A stretch of DNA of 64,000 nt, taken from NCBI GenBank assembly GCA_963775335.1, contig CAVZIJ010000003.1, positions 2,170,001 to 2,234,000 on the forward strand, given 5' to 3'. Under the pieces are notes generated by a model that saw nothing but the letters and a program-made list of their open reading frames with translations, was not told the origin of the DNA and searched no databases. Both the position numbers and the translations under genes were made by a program. Positions within the stretch are counted from its first letter, which is position 1. Each line of letters opens with the position of its first letter. The DNA comes from CAVQCX01 sp963775335 (GTDB lineage: Bacteria > Pseudomonadota > Gammaproteobacteria > Chromatiales > Chromatiaceae). Positions 52,251-60,518 of this stretch are shown here, one piece after another.

Positions 52251-53372
52251 ATGCATCTGGTCGACACGACCATGTTCTACGCGCCGCGAAGCGGCGGCGT
52301 CCGCAGCTACCTCGAGGCCAAGCACCGCTGGTTGGGGCGTTACACGAGCCACCGCCACAGTCTCGTGGTGCCCGGGGAACGGCTCCGGGTGGACGGAGAC
52401 GTCCATCGCATACCCGCACCTCTCCTGCCGTTCGGGCACGGGTACCGCTTTCCGCTGCGCACCGCGCCCGTCGCCGCCTGCCTGGCGAGCCTTCACCCCG
52501 ATGTCATCGAGGCGGGCGACCCTTACGTGCCGGCCTGGGCCGCGCTGGATGCCGGCCAACGCCTGGGCATACCAGTGCTCGGCTTCTACCACTCCGACAT
52601 CATCCGGCTGATCGCCACCCGAACCGGGGCCTGGGCATCCGCAACACTGCGCCGCTACGTCCATGCCCTGTACCGGCACTTCGACCTGGTGCTGGCGCCC
52701 AGTGAGGTCATGGCCCAGCGTCTGAGCGAGTGCGGCATCTCGAAGGTCGAGGTCCAGCCTCTGGGCGTGGACATCGAACGCTTCCACCCGGACCGGCGCG
52801 ATCCCGGGCTCAAGCGGCGACTGGGCCTGGACGATGATACCCGGCTCCTGATGTTCGTGGGCCGCTACGCCCGGGAGAAGAACATCACCGAGCTGGTGCA
52901 GGCCATCGAGCTGCTGGGCGCGCCCTATCACCTGCTGCTGGTCGGTCCGGAGATGCCTCCGCGGTTGGGCGCGCGCGTCAGCGTGCGCTCTTCGTATCTC
53001 GAGCACGACCAGGTCTCGCTCCTCATGGCGAGCGTCGATGCCTTCGTCCACGCCGGCGACCGCGAGACCTTCGGCCTCGTGGTGCTGGAGGCGATGGCCA
53101 GCGGGATACCCGTGGTGGGGGTCGACGCCGGAGGGGTCGCCGAGCTGGTGCAGCCCGGCACAGGCGTGCTCGCCCGATCCGCCCGGGCCCGCGATCTCGC
53201 CGAGGCCGTGCAGACGCTGTTCGCCGTGGGTGCACCGGGCTTGGGTGCCCGAGCCCGTCGTGCCGTGGAGGCGCGCTGGGGCTGGGATCAGTCTCTGCAC
53301 GGACTGCTCTCTATCTACAGCGCTCTGACGGGCCAAGCGCCCGAGCCCGTGCTGGCGCATGGTCCGCGCTGA
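52251..53372 (+). CDS. GT4-family glycosyltransferase
   Basis: 373 residues from ATG 52251, preceded by AAGGGGAGGG; the earlier in-frame ATG would add non-family sequence. The N-terminal Rossmann domain has the acceptor loop YAPRSGGVRSYLEAK. The C-terminal GT-B donor domain has MFVGRYAREKNITELVQAIE and ETFGLVVLEAMASGIPVVG (E-x7-E signature). It transfers a sugar from a nucleotide donor to a lipid or glycan acceptor. It is operonic with a DUF2334 deacetylase-like gene (14-base overlap) and an LPG-synthase-TM protein, suggesting a glycolipid pathway. Confidence 0.9.
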   Translation: MHLVDTTMFYAPRSGGVRSYLEAKHRWLGRYTSHRHSLVVPGERLRVDGDVHRIPAPLLPFGHGYRFPLRTAPVAACLASLHPDVIEAGDPYVPAWAALDAGQRLGIPVLGFYHSDIIRLIATRTGAWASATLRRYVHALYRHFDLVLAPSEVMAQRLSECGISKVEVQPLGVDIERFHPDRRDPGLKRRLGLDDDTRLLMFVGRYAREKNITELVQAIELLGAPYHLLLVGPEMPPRLGARVSVRSSYLEHDQVSLLMASVDAFVHAGDRETFGLVVLEAMASGIPVVGVDAGGVAELVQPGTGVLARSARARDLAEAVQTLFAVGAPGLGARARRAVEARWGWDQSLHGLLSIYSALTGQAPEPVLAHGPR

Positions 53373-54114
53373 GCCGCCCTCCGCGGTCAGCGTCGTGCTC
53401 CACAACGTCGCCCCATCGACCTGGGGCGCCTATGTCCCGTGGATCCGCGAGGTTGACGCCCGCGGCGGTATCCCGCTCACCCTGTTGGTGGTGCCCGACT
53501 ACCATCACGGAGGGCGGATCGAGCAGCACCCGAGCTTTCGCGCGGCAATCGAGCAGCGGCTCTCCCGGGGCGACGAGGTCGTCGTCCACGGCTACCACCA
53601 CCTCGACGAGGCGCCGCGCGGCGCGATCCCGTTCGATTGGCTCAAGCGCAATGTCTACACCACCGGGGAAGGCGAGCTCGCCGCGCTCCCCGAGCAGGCC
53701 GCCGCGCGCCTCTTGGAGGCGGCAGCTGCCGACATCGAGCAGCTCGGTTGGCCCCTCGGCGGCTTCGTCCCACCGGCCTGGCTGCTGAGCCCTGGAGCGC
53801 GCGCCGCCCTGCGCCGTTCGCCGTTCGCCTGGACGTCCACTCGAACCCATGTGGTGCGGCTGCCCGACTGGGTCCGGGTCCATACGCCAAGCCTGGTCTG
53901 GAGCGTACGCAACGCCTGGCGTCGGACGCTATCGAGACGCTGGAACGACCGGGCACTGGCGCGGGGCGACCAACGTCCGCTGCTGCGCCTCGGCCTGCAC
54001 CCTACGGATGTCGCTTATCCCGAGGTCGCGGCCTGGTGGTTACGCACGCTGGACCTCGCCCTGCAGAGTCGGCGCGCCATGACCAAAGGGGCCTGGGTGA
54101 GGGCGTGGGTCTGA
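53359..54114 (+). CDS. DUF2334 polysaccharide-deacetylase-like protein
   Basis: 251 residues. The NodB-like fold of DUF2334 is seen in AVSVVLHNVAPSTWGAYVPW (DUF2334 usually has a DD or HD pair), LTLLVVPDYHHGG and DEVVVHGYHHLDE (metal-binding H-x2-H-H). GFVPPAWLLSPGARAAL and LRLGLHPTDV (late His) complete it. Probably it removes acetyl groups from a carbohydrate with a divalent metal. The first Asp of the canonical pair appears replaced by His-Asn. It overlaps the neighbours on both sides. Confidence 0.85.
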   Translation: MVRAEPPSAVSVVLHNVAPSTWGAYVPWIREVDARGGIPLTLLVVPDYHHGGRIEQHPSFRAAIEQRLSRGDEVVVHGYHHLDEAPRGAIPFDWLKRNVYTTGEGELAALPEQAAARLLEAAAADIEQLGWPLGGFVPPAWLLSPGARAALRRSPFAWTSTRTHVVRLPDWVRVHTPSLVWSVRNAWRRTLSRRWNDRALARGDQRPLLRLGLHPTDVAYPEVAAWWLRTLDLALQSRRAMTKGAWVRAWV

Positions 54115-55097
54115 GGCGCTACTGGTTGTTGGCGCTGCTCGCGCTGTCCCTGGGCCTTGCGGTGCCGCTCAGCTACGGGGGGATAGGCGCCCTGAAGGCG
54201 ATGCTCGACGCGCCCGCCTGGCTGGTGCCTTCGACGCTCGGCATGGTCCTCGCCGGCTGGGCGCTTAACGCTCTGCGTCTGTACATCCTTGCCAGCGGGC
54301 TGGGCGCAACGCTCGACTACCGCCAGGCCCTGGGCACCATGGTCGCCACCGAATTCGCCATCTGCGCCACACCGGCCGGGGCCGGCGGTCCGCTCGCCTA
54401 CGTCCTTCTGCTGCGTCGCCGAGGTCTACCCGCAGCCCATGCAGCGGCCCTGTTCGCCATCGAGCAGGTCATGGACCTGCTCTTTTTTTTCGGGGCCCTG
54501 CCAGTCGCCCTGGTGCTGCTCGCCTCGCGCACCGATCTGCCGGACCTCGGCGGTATCGCCGCGCTGCTCGGGCTGGTGCTCGGGGTCGGACTGTTGATGG
54601 TCTGGCTGCTACTCGGACACTACCGCAAGGTCCTGCTGCTCGCCGGGCGCCTGCTGCGGCACCTGCGCGTGTCTCACCGGACCCGTAATCGCCTGGCGCG
54701 CTGGGCCCTTCAGTTCCGCAGCGGGGTGGCCCTGCTGCTGCGCATGCCCCGGCGCCGACTTGTCGGCGTCTACATCCTTTGCGCGGCACACTGGCTGCTA
54801 CGCTACAGCATCCTCTACGTCGTGTTGCGGGCGCTCGACCAACCGCTCGCCTGGGCCCACCTGCTGCTGGTCCAGATGATCTCGCTCTCGGCCGGCCAGC
54901 TGACGTTCCTCCCGGGAGGCAGCGGCGGGGTGGAGCTCGGCGTCAGCGCGCTGCTCGCCCCCTCCCTGCCCAGCACGACCCTCGCCAGCACGCTGCTGCT
55001 CTGGCGTTTCGCGACCTATTACTGGTATCTGCTGGCCGGGGCTCCGGTGTTCCTGCTCACCGCTGGCGCAGGCGCCTTCCGTCGTATCACCGGTTGA
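54105..55097 (+). CDS. LPG-synthase-TM / UPF0104-type integral membrane protein
   Basis: 330 residues from a GTG at 54105-54107, which overlaps the preceding stop (54112-54114). About eight hydrophobic helices are visible. Family hallmarks are ATPAGAGGPLAYVLLLRRRG, IEQVMDLLFFFGALP and, near the end, LTFLPGGSGGVELGVSALL. These match the flippase-like membrane half of MprF and the AglD2/YbhN proteins. In this operon it may move or export the glycolipid made by the glycosyltransferase. The soluble lysyl-transferase domain of MprF is absent. Confidence 0.85.
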   Translation: MGLRRYWLLALLALSLGLAVPLSYGGIGALKAMLDAPAWLVPSTLGMVLAGWALNALRLYILASGLGATLDYRQALGTMVATEFAICATPAGAGGPLAYVLLLRRRGLPAAHAAALFAIEQVMDLLFFFGALPVALVLLASRTDLPDLGGIAALLGLVLGVGLLMVWLLLGHYRKVLLLAGRLLRHLRVSHRTRNRLARWALQFRSGVALLLRMPRRRLVGVYILCAAHWLLRYSILYVVLRALDQPLAWAHLLLVQMISLSAGQLTFLPGGSGGVELGVSALLAPSLPSTTLASTLLLWRFATYYWYLLAGAPVFLLTAGAGAFRRITG

Positions 55098-55315
55098 CTT
55101 CGACATTCTCCCCGGGACCGCTCGGGCGAGCAGGGCCTCTCGCGCCACCGCAAAGCCGCCAGAGCATACGCCCGCCCCATCCGGAGACGCGCAGAGCCGA
55201 AGCCGTGGCGGCCCCCCGGGGCGAACCGGCCCGGCGGGCGATCTTCGTCGGTGGCGTCGGGCGTCGGCGCGCCCCGCAGACCCCGGGCCGCGCGCCGAGG
55301 TGGGAAACTGCCTCT
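55098..55315. other. gap left of the MITE-like element
   Basis: No gene is supported between the membrane-protein stop and the element beginning at 55316. The sequence is GC-rich without a clear terminator. Confidence 0.4.
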
Positions 55316-55480
55316 TAGGGGCTGTTGACAATTGCCGTTCGCGGTCCGATTACGGCCCTTTTGCGCGCTGACTGCGTTGCGGCTCGTCGCAATAGATCCA
55401 CTATTCCTCCTCACCGCGCCTTGTCAGCACGAAAAATCGCTCGCCATCGCCCTCGCTGAGACAAATGTCAACAGCCCCTA
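55316..55480. mobile_element. MITE-like element with terminal inverted repeats and TA flanks
   Basis: Left end TAGGGGCTGTTGACAATTG (55316-55334) and right end CAAATGTCAACAGCCCCTA (55462-55480) are inverted copies with one mismatch in 19. The element is 165 bases, has no coding capacity, and is bounded by TA on both sides as for IS630/mariner-type insertion. The inner part (for example CGCGCTGACTGCGTTGCGGC) is AT-richer near the right end. The right-end TAG, read on the minus strand, is the stop codon of the RRM protein gene. Confidence 0.82.
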
Positions 55481-55750
55481 GTAACGCGAGCGCCGCTGCG
55501 GTCGATCGCTGCGCGGTTTGGCCTGGTTGACCTTGATCCGGCGCCCAGCCAGGCTGGACTCGTTCATCGCCTTGATCGCCGCGTCGGCCTCGGAATTGTC
55601 CGGCATCTCGACGAAGCCGAACCCCTTGGCCTGGCCGGTGAACCTGTCGGTGATCAGCTCGACGCTCTCGACCTTGCCGTAGGCGCCAAAGGCCTCGCGC
55701 AGCTGATCATCGGTCACGTTGTATGGCAAATTTCCCACGTATAGCTTCAT
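55478..55750 (-). CDS. RRM-type RNA-binding protein
   Basis: 90 residues. One RNA recognition motif has RNP2 LYVGNL at residues 3-8 and RNP1 KGFGFVEM at about 42-49, both with the aromatic residues needed to stack on RNA. The Arg/Pro-rich tail KPRSDRPQRRSRY is typical of bacterial/cyanobacterial Rbp proteins. It is about 115 bases downstream of the rhlE gene on the same strand, so both may act in cold or RNA-structure responses. The stop codon lies within the right inverted repeat of the MITE-like element. Confidence 0.92.
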   Translation of the reverse strand: MKLYVGNLPYNVTDDQLREAFGAYGKVESVELITDRFTGQAKGFGFVEMPDNSEADAAIKAMNESSLAGRRIKVNQAKPRSDRPQRRSRY

Positions 55751-55864
55751 TCGGATGTTCTCTCTGCGTTTCTTGGGTTGTGGGACAAAGCGCTACCGCG
55801 GAACCAACCCGGAGTCTCGTCAATAGCGGGACGACGTCGCGCCGCCCGAAACAGTACCGGCCCC

Positions 55865-57178
55865 TCAGCGGCTTGCAGCCGCCCGGGTCCGCTGCCGGCG
55901 GACCCGATGCTGCGCGGGCCGCGCGGGAGACTCGCCGACCTGGGGCCGACGCGGGACATGCCCCGCTCCGTTCCCGCGCGTCTGCCGGGCCGGTGCCTGG
56001 GCCTGGCGTCCAGTGGGAATGGGCTCCGGCTTGATGCTCGGGTCGGGCTCGTAGCCGCGGATCACCTGCCGCTCGATGCCCCGACCAAGCAGACGCTCTA
56101 TGCCCTGAAGCAGGTTGTGCTCGTCGACGCAAACCAGCGAGCGCGCCTCCCCTTCGCGCCCCGCACGCCCCGTCCGCCCGATGCGATGGACGTAGTCCTC
56201 GGAAACGTTCGGGAGCTCGAAGTTGACGACGTGGGGCAGCTGCTCGATGTCCAGCCCCCGGGCGGCGATATCGGTGGCCACCAGAACCCGGACCTGGCCC
56301 GCCTTGAAGTCGGACAACGCCCGGGTACGCGCTCCCTGGCTCTTGTTGCCGTGGATGGCCGCGGCGCTGATACCGTCTCGACCCAACTGCTCGGCGAGCC
56401 GGTTGGCGGCGTGCTTGGTACGGGTGAACACCAGCACCTGGCGCCAGTCCCCGGAGCCGATCAGGTAGGACAGCAGCTCACGCTTGCGCGCCCGGTCCAC
56501 CGGATGGACAAGCTGGGCGACCCGCTCGGCAGGGGTGTTGCGCCGGGCCACCTCGATACGGGCAGGCGAGCGCAGAAGTCCGTCGGCAAGCTCGCGGATC
56601 TCCGCGGAATAGGTGGCAGAAAACAGCAGGTTCTGGCGCTCTTCGGGCAGAAGGGCGAGGATCCTGCGGATATCCCTGATGAAGCCCATGTCGAGCATCC
56701 GGTCCGCCTCATCGAGCACCAGCATCTCCACCGCGGAGAGGTCCAGGGTGCCCTGGGACACATGATCGAGCAGACGCCCTGGGGTAGCCACCAGGATGTC
56801 CACACCCCGACGCAGCTGCTCGATCTGGGGGTTGATCTTCACGCCGCCGAAGACGACTGTCGCCCTGAGCGGCAGGTGCCGTCCGTAAGTACCGACGCTG
56901 GCGGCGACCTGGGCCGCAAGCTCCCGGGTCGGCGTCAGCACCAGGGCGCGAATCGCGCGCCGGCCACGGCCCGCCAGCGGCCGGGTGTGCAGGCGCTGCA
57001 GCATCGGCAGCGTGAAGCCGGCCGTCTTACCGGTGCCCGTCTGGGCCCCGGCGAGGATGTCCCGACCCGCGAGGATAGGCGGGATGGCCTCGCGCTGAAT
57101 GGGCGTGGGACGCGTGTAGCCCTGCTCGCGCACAGCGCGCAGGAGCTCGGCCGAGAGGCCGAGGGTATCAAATGACAT
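55865..57178 (-). CDS. rhlE: ATP-dependent RNA helicase, DEAD-box, RhlE-like
   Basis: 437 residues from ATG 57176-57178 (MSFDTLGLSAELLRAV); upstream codons in the frame are unlike the family. Q motif GYTRPTPIQ, motif I AQTGTGKT, motif Ia PTRELA, motif II VLDEADRMLD, motif III SATYS and motif VI HRIGRTGR are all present. The C-terminal tail is basic and Pro/Arg/Gln-rich, as in RhlE proteins. It unwinds structured RNA and helps ribosome assembly or RNA decay. An RRM protein gene follows on the same strand. Confidence 0.92.
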   Translation of the reverse strand: MSFDTLGLSAELLRAVREQGYTRPTPIQREAIPPILAGRDILAGAQTGTGKTAGFTLPMLQRLHTRPLAGRGRRAIRALVLTPTRELAAQVAASVGTYGRHLPLRATVVFGGVKINPQIEQLRRGVDILVATPGRLLDHVSQGTLDLSAVEMLVLDEADRMLDMGFIRDIRRILALLPEERQNLLFSATYSAEIRELADGLLRSPARIEVARRNTPAERVAQLVHPVDRARKRELLSYLIGSGDWRQVLVFTRTKHAANRLAEQLGRDGISAAAIHGNKSQGARTRALSDFKAGQVRVLVATDIAARGLDIEQLPHVVNFELPNVSEDYVHRIGRTGRAGREGEARSLVCVDEHNLLQGIERLLGRGIERQVIRGYEPDPSIKPEPIPTGRQAQAPARQTRGNGAGHVPRRPQVGESPARPAQHRVRRQRTRAAASR

Positions 57179-57438
57179 GTGGGTCGAGACTCCTGACCAG
57201 CCTACCCGAATGCCGGGTCGGTCCAAGCGGGTCCAAGCTGAGTGAGATCCGAGGCTGCCCTGTGAAGGGGCGTGGCTGCGGGGGAGGGACGCGGACCGAT
57301 ACGCGCCATTGAAGCGCACCTTACCACAAACGGCCGCACAGACTGTGCAAAACATCAGCCTGCCTGCCCGGGCGGGCGATTTGGCGCCGGAGCAGCCGGA
57401 CAGCTCGACCCATCGCATCTGCGGCCGCCCGGACCCTC

Positions 57439-58113
57439 TCACGGCGCCCCTCTCCGCTCGACGCGGCGACGCACCGTTTTCACCATATCGGGCACTGAGA
57501 TCCGGTTCGCCAGGTTGGCCACGAAGGCCCAGATGCGGCCGGGATCGGCGTGGACGAAGTAGGTCGCGTCGGTCGCGCGCCCGCTGTCCGCCGCGCGAAG
57601 AGCCCAGTATCCGTCGTTGACCTTCAGCGGGCTCCCCCGGCCCTGGACGCGGTAGCGCGGGTCATCGTTGAGGCGCCAGGACAGAGTGAGCCCTTGACCT
57701 GCCGGGTCGGCCCTGGTTTCCAGCCTGATGGTGTAAAAGCGGTCGTCGACGAAAGGCAGGGCCAACTGCTGAAAGACGTAGTAGGTGCTGTTCTCCCGGG
57801 CGAGCAGCTTGCTACGCTCCAGGGTCGCGGGCATGAACCGCGTGTAGCCGTCGAAATCCGTGAGCAGGTCCATGACCGCCTTGGGCGGGGCGCTCATGCG
57901 GGTGCGGGCCAGCACCTCACGGACGCTACTGCCGGGATGGTCGCGGGTAAAGACCTGCACGCCGTCCTCATCCTGCACCAACTCCCATCCCTCGCCCAAG
58001 AGGCAGGTGCGCGCCCGGCCCGGAGGCACCGCCGCGCAATCAACCGTGCTGCCTGCCGCCCAAGACGCCTGCAGCGCCAGCGCAGCCAGGATCAGCAGAA
58101 CGCAACGCTTCAT
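57439..58113 (-). CDS. exported START/polyketide-cyclase-like lipid-binding protein
   Basis: 224 residues from ATG 58111-58113. The signal peptide is KRCVLLILAALALQASWAAGS. The mature domain follows the START/SRPBCC pattern: GVQVFTRDHPGSSVREVLAR, then LTDFDGYTRFMPATLERSKL, then VNDGYWALRAADSGRATDAT, and an ending ANLANRISVPDMVKTVRRR. This type probably binds hydrophobic ligands in the periplasm. It is transcribed divergently from the small regulator-like gene at 58312. Role unknown. Confidence 0.83.
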   Translation of the reverse strand: MKRCVLLILAALALQASWAAGSTVDCAAVPPGRARTCLLGEGWELVQDEDGVQVFTRDHPGSSVREVLARTRMSAPPKAVMDLLTDFDGYTRFMPATLERSKLLARENSTYYVFQQLALPFVDDRFYTIRLETRADPAGQGLTLSWRLNDDPRYRVQGRGSPLKVNDGYWALRAADSGRATDATYFVHADPGRIWAFVANLANRISVPDMVKTVRRRVERRGAP

Positions 58114-58244
58114 CGGCACTGGATCGCACCTCGCTCGCGAACAGCGGAAACACGCATCATGCACCCCTTGCCACAAGGCCATGGCAGAAGATCGGCGGCC
58201 GGGAGCCCTCGCAACTCCGCCCCGACCTCCGTCAGCCCGCCGTG

Positions 58245-58289
58245 ACTTGCAGTACAAGTGCGAGTGAGCCACTTGCTTTCGGGACAAGT
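58245..58289. promoter_or_regulatory. two ACTTG/CAAGT inverted repeats, putative operator
   Basis: ACTTG-cagta-CAAGT at 58245-58259 and ACTTG-ctttcggga-CAAGT at 58271-58289 lie 26 bases apart (start to start), just upstream of the 58312 gene, whose product may be a DNA-binding protein. Arrays of short inverted half-sites are typical of ribbon-helix-helix operators. Autoregulation is inferred. Confidence 0.5.
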
Positions 58290-58311
58290 ATGCCGTAACA
58301 ATGCCATTACT

Positions 58312-58524
58312 ATGCCCCGCCCGAAGAACCAGCTCGAGACGGTCTCCCTCACGCTCTCCACGACGCGCCCCGTCGTGGACTACCTGGAGCGGTTGGTGGA
58401 GTCCGGCCTCTACGGCAAGAACCCCGCCGAGGCGGCGGAGCGGCTGATCGCGCAGGGCATCGAGGACCTCATTCGCCGGGACCTGCTGGCGCGCCAACCG
58501 GCCGCGCGCTCCCGAAAGACCTGA
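58312..58524 (+). CDS. small basic protein, probable ribbon-helix-helix type regulator
   Basis: 70 residues from ATG 58312 (MPRPKNQLETVSLTLSTTRP), preferred to the longer frame at 58258. A short N-terminal strand (LETVSLTLST) is followed by two helices (VVDYLERLVESGLYGKNPAE, AAERLIAQGIEDLIRRDLLA), the layout of RHH DNA-binding proteins. The tail is basic. Two ACTTG/CAAGT inverted repeats lie directly upstream. It precedes minC by 66 bases. The fold call is by pattern and not certain. Confidence 0.65.
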   Translation: MPRPKNQLETVSLTLSTTRPVVDYLERLVESGLYGKNPAEAAERLIAQGIEDLIRRDLLARQPAARSRKT

Positions 58525-58589
58525 GGACGGCTTGCTTCGGACCCGCCGGGTCAGCCCCGCGCGTCCCCGACCCAGTATTCATACCGAAC

Positions 58590-59300
58590 ATGAGCACCCG
58601 AGCACCGCTGGAGAGCCTTTCCCAACCGGCCTTCGATCTCAAGGCCACGAGTTTCACCCTGCCCGTGCTGAAGCTGCTCGTCCCGGATGTGCAGGCGATC
58701 GCCGCGGGGCTGACGGCGAAGATCGCCGAGGCACCCCAGTTCTTCCACAATACGCCGCTGGTCATCGACGTCCAGACCCTGCGCGGCCAGGGCGCTGCGG
58801 TGAACTTTGCGCTGCTGCTGGGCACCCTGAGGGGCAAGGGGCTGATCCCGGTGGGCATCACCGGGGGCGACGAGGAACAGAACGAGATGGCCATCACCAT
58901 GGAGCTCGCCGTGCTGGCCGGCACCACCCCGCCCCGCGCGCGTCCCGCCGCGCGCCAGGTCGAGCCCCAGGGAAGTCCCGGACGCGTGGCCACCCAGCCG
59001 GTGCGCTCGGGCCAGCGGATCTACGCCGCAGGCGGGGACCTGACCGTGCTCGGCCCGGTGAGCTCCGGGGCCGAGGTATTTGCCGACGGCAATGTGCATG
59101 TCTACGGCTGCCTTCGCGGGCGGGCTCTGGCCGGTGTCAAGGGCGATGCGAGTGCCCGCATCTTCTGTACCGATCTGCGCGCCGAGCTGGTCTCGGTCGC
59201 GGGCGTCTATCGGGTCAGCGAGGACATCGCGGAAGGTTTTGGCGGCCGCACCGCCCAAGTCTACCTGGAGGACGGGCGCCTGCGCATTGCGGCGCTCTGA
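58590..59300 (+). CDS. minC: septum-site inhibitor
   Basis: 236 residues. The N-terminal SpoVS-like domain (about 10-105) has FTLPVLKLL and TPLVIDVQTLRG. The C-terminal beta-helix domain (about 130-236) has QPVRSGQRIYAAGGDLTVLG, VSSGAEVFADGNVHVYGCLR and RIFCTDLRAELVSVAGVYRV. MinC blocks FtsZ polymerisation at the cell poles when recruited by MinD. Together with the following minD and minE it makes a standard Min operon; the 24-base gap to minD carries GAGGTG. Confidence 0.95.
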   Translation: MSTRAPLESLSQPAFDLKATSFTLPVLKLLVPDVQAIAAGLTAKIAEAPQFFHNTPLVIDVQTLRGQGAAVNFALLLGTLRGKGLIPVGITGGDEEQNEMAITMELAVLAGTTPPRARPAARQVEPQGSPGRVATQPVRSGQRIYAAGGDLTVLGPVSSGAEVFADGNVHVYGCLRGRALAGVKGDASARIFCTDLRAELVSVAGVYRVSEDIAEGFGGRTAQVYLEDGRLRIAAL

Positions 59301-59324
59301 GAGACAACCAGAGGTGAGCACACA

Positions 59325-60134
59325 GTGGCAAAGGTAATCGTCATCACATCGGGCAAGGGCGGGGTCGGCAAGACGACGAGCAGTGCCGCCTTCTCCATGG
59401 GCCTTGCCCTTCAGGGGCACAAGACTGCGGTCATCGACTTCGACGTCGGCCTGCGCAATCTCGACCTGGTCATGGGCTGCGAGCGCCGGGTGGTCTACGA
59501 CTTCGTCAATGTCATCCACGGGGAGGCCAACCTCAACCAGGCGCTCATCCGCGACAAACGCAACAACAACCTGTATGTGCTTCCGGCATCCCAGACGCGG
59601 GACAAGAATGCGCTCAAGCCAGAAGGTGTCGAGGCGGTGCTCAACCAGCTGCGTGAGGAGTTCGACTACATCGTCTGCGACTCTCCCGCCGGCATCGAGC
59701 ATGGGGCGCTGATGGCTATGTATTTCGCCGACGAGGCCCTGATCGTCACCAATCCCGAGGTGTCCTCGGTGCGCGATTCCGACCGCATCCTGGGCATTCT
59801 GGCCAGCAAATCCCGCCGGGCCGAGCAGAGCCTCGAGCCGATCCGGGAGCACCTGCTGATCACCCGTTATTCACCCCGCCGCGCCAAGGCCGGCGAGATG
59901 CTGAGCGTCGACGACGTGCAGGAGATCCTTTCGGTCCCGCTCCTCGGCGTGATCCCGGAGTCCCCGGCCGTGCTGCAGGCCTCCAACACCGGCGTGCCGG
60001 TGATCCTCGACGACAAGAGCGACGCCGGGCGCGCCTACGCCGACGCGGTGAGCCGGTTCCTCGGCGAGGAGCTGCCGCACCGCTTCCTCGAGCCCGAGCG
60101 GCGCGGGCTTCTCGGGCGCATCTTCGGAGGCTGA
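59325..60134 (+). CDS. minD: septum-site-determining ATPase
   Basis: 269 residues. The deviant Walker A motif KGGVGKTTSS lies near the N-terminus (residues 11-20). Switch regions DFDVGLRNLD and CDSPAGIEHGA are present, and the C-terminal amphipathic membrane-targeting helix is RRGLLGRIFGG. The start is GTG (GTGGCAAAGGTAATC), with GAGGTG upstream. MinD binds membrane in its ATP form, recruits MinC, and oscillates under MinE. It is between minC and minE with short spacing. Confidence 0.96.
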   Translation: MAKVIVITSGKGGVGKTTSSAAFSMGLALQGHKTAVIDFDVGLRNLDLVMGCERRVVYDFVNVIHGEANLNQALIRDKRNNNLYVLPASQTRDKNALKPEGVEAVLNQLREEFDYIVCDSPAGIEHGALMAMYFADEALIVTNPEVSSVRDSDRILGILASKSRRAEQSLEPIREHLLITRYSPRRAKAGEMLSVDDVQEILSVPLLGVIPESPAVLQASNTGVPVILDDKSDAGRAYADAVSRFLGEELPHRFLEPERRGLLGRIFGG

Positions 60135-60137
60135 GCC

Positions 60138-60419
60138 ATGGGCATGCTCGACTACTTCATGGCCTCGCGAAAGCGGACCGCGGGCATCGCCAAGGAGCGG
60201 CTGCAGATTCTGGTGGCCCACGAGCGCGCCGAGCGCGACGGACCCTCCTACCTGCCGATGCTCCAGAAGGAGATCCTGGACGTCATCCGCAAGTACGTGG
60301 CGATCGATCCGCGGGATGTCTCGGTCTCCGTCGACCACGAGGGACAATGCGAGATCCTCGCCCTCAACGTCGTCCTGCCCGATCCCCCGCCGGGCAAGGC
60401 CCAGCTCAGGCGGGCCTGA
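60138..60419 (+). CDS. minE: cell division topological specificity factor
   Basis: 93 residues, 3 bases after the minD stop. The anti-MinCD domain contains AGIAKERLQILVAHERAERD. The topological domain contains YLPMLQKEILDVIRKYVAID and VSVSVDHEGQCEILALNVVL. It stimulates MinD ATPase and restricts division inhibition to the poles. Length and motifs are standard for gammaproteobacteria. Confidence 0.96.
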   Translation: MGMLDYFMASRKRTAGIAKERLQILVAHERAERDGPSYLPMLQKEILDVIRKYVAIDPRDVSVSVDHEGQCEILALNVVLPDPPPGKAQLRRA

Positions 60420-60518
60420 GCGGCTCCAGCCTCGGAGCAACGGTCCACGCCCCTGCGCCAGCGGGCAACACGCGGCTTGTGTATCGATCTACCGGTTGGT
60501 CGGCGGGAGGAGAAGGCA

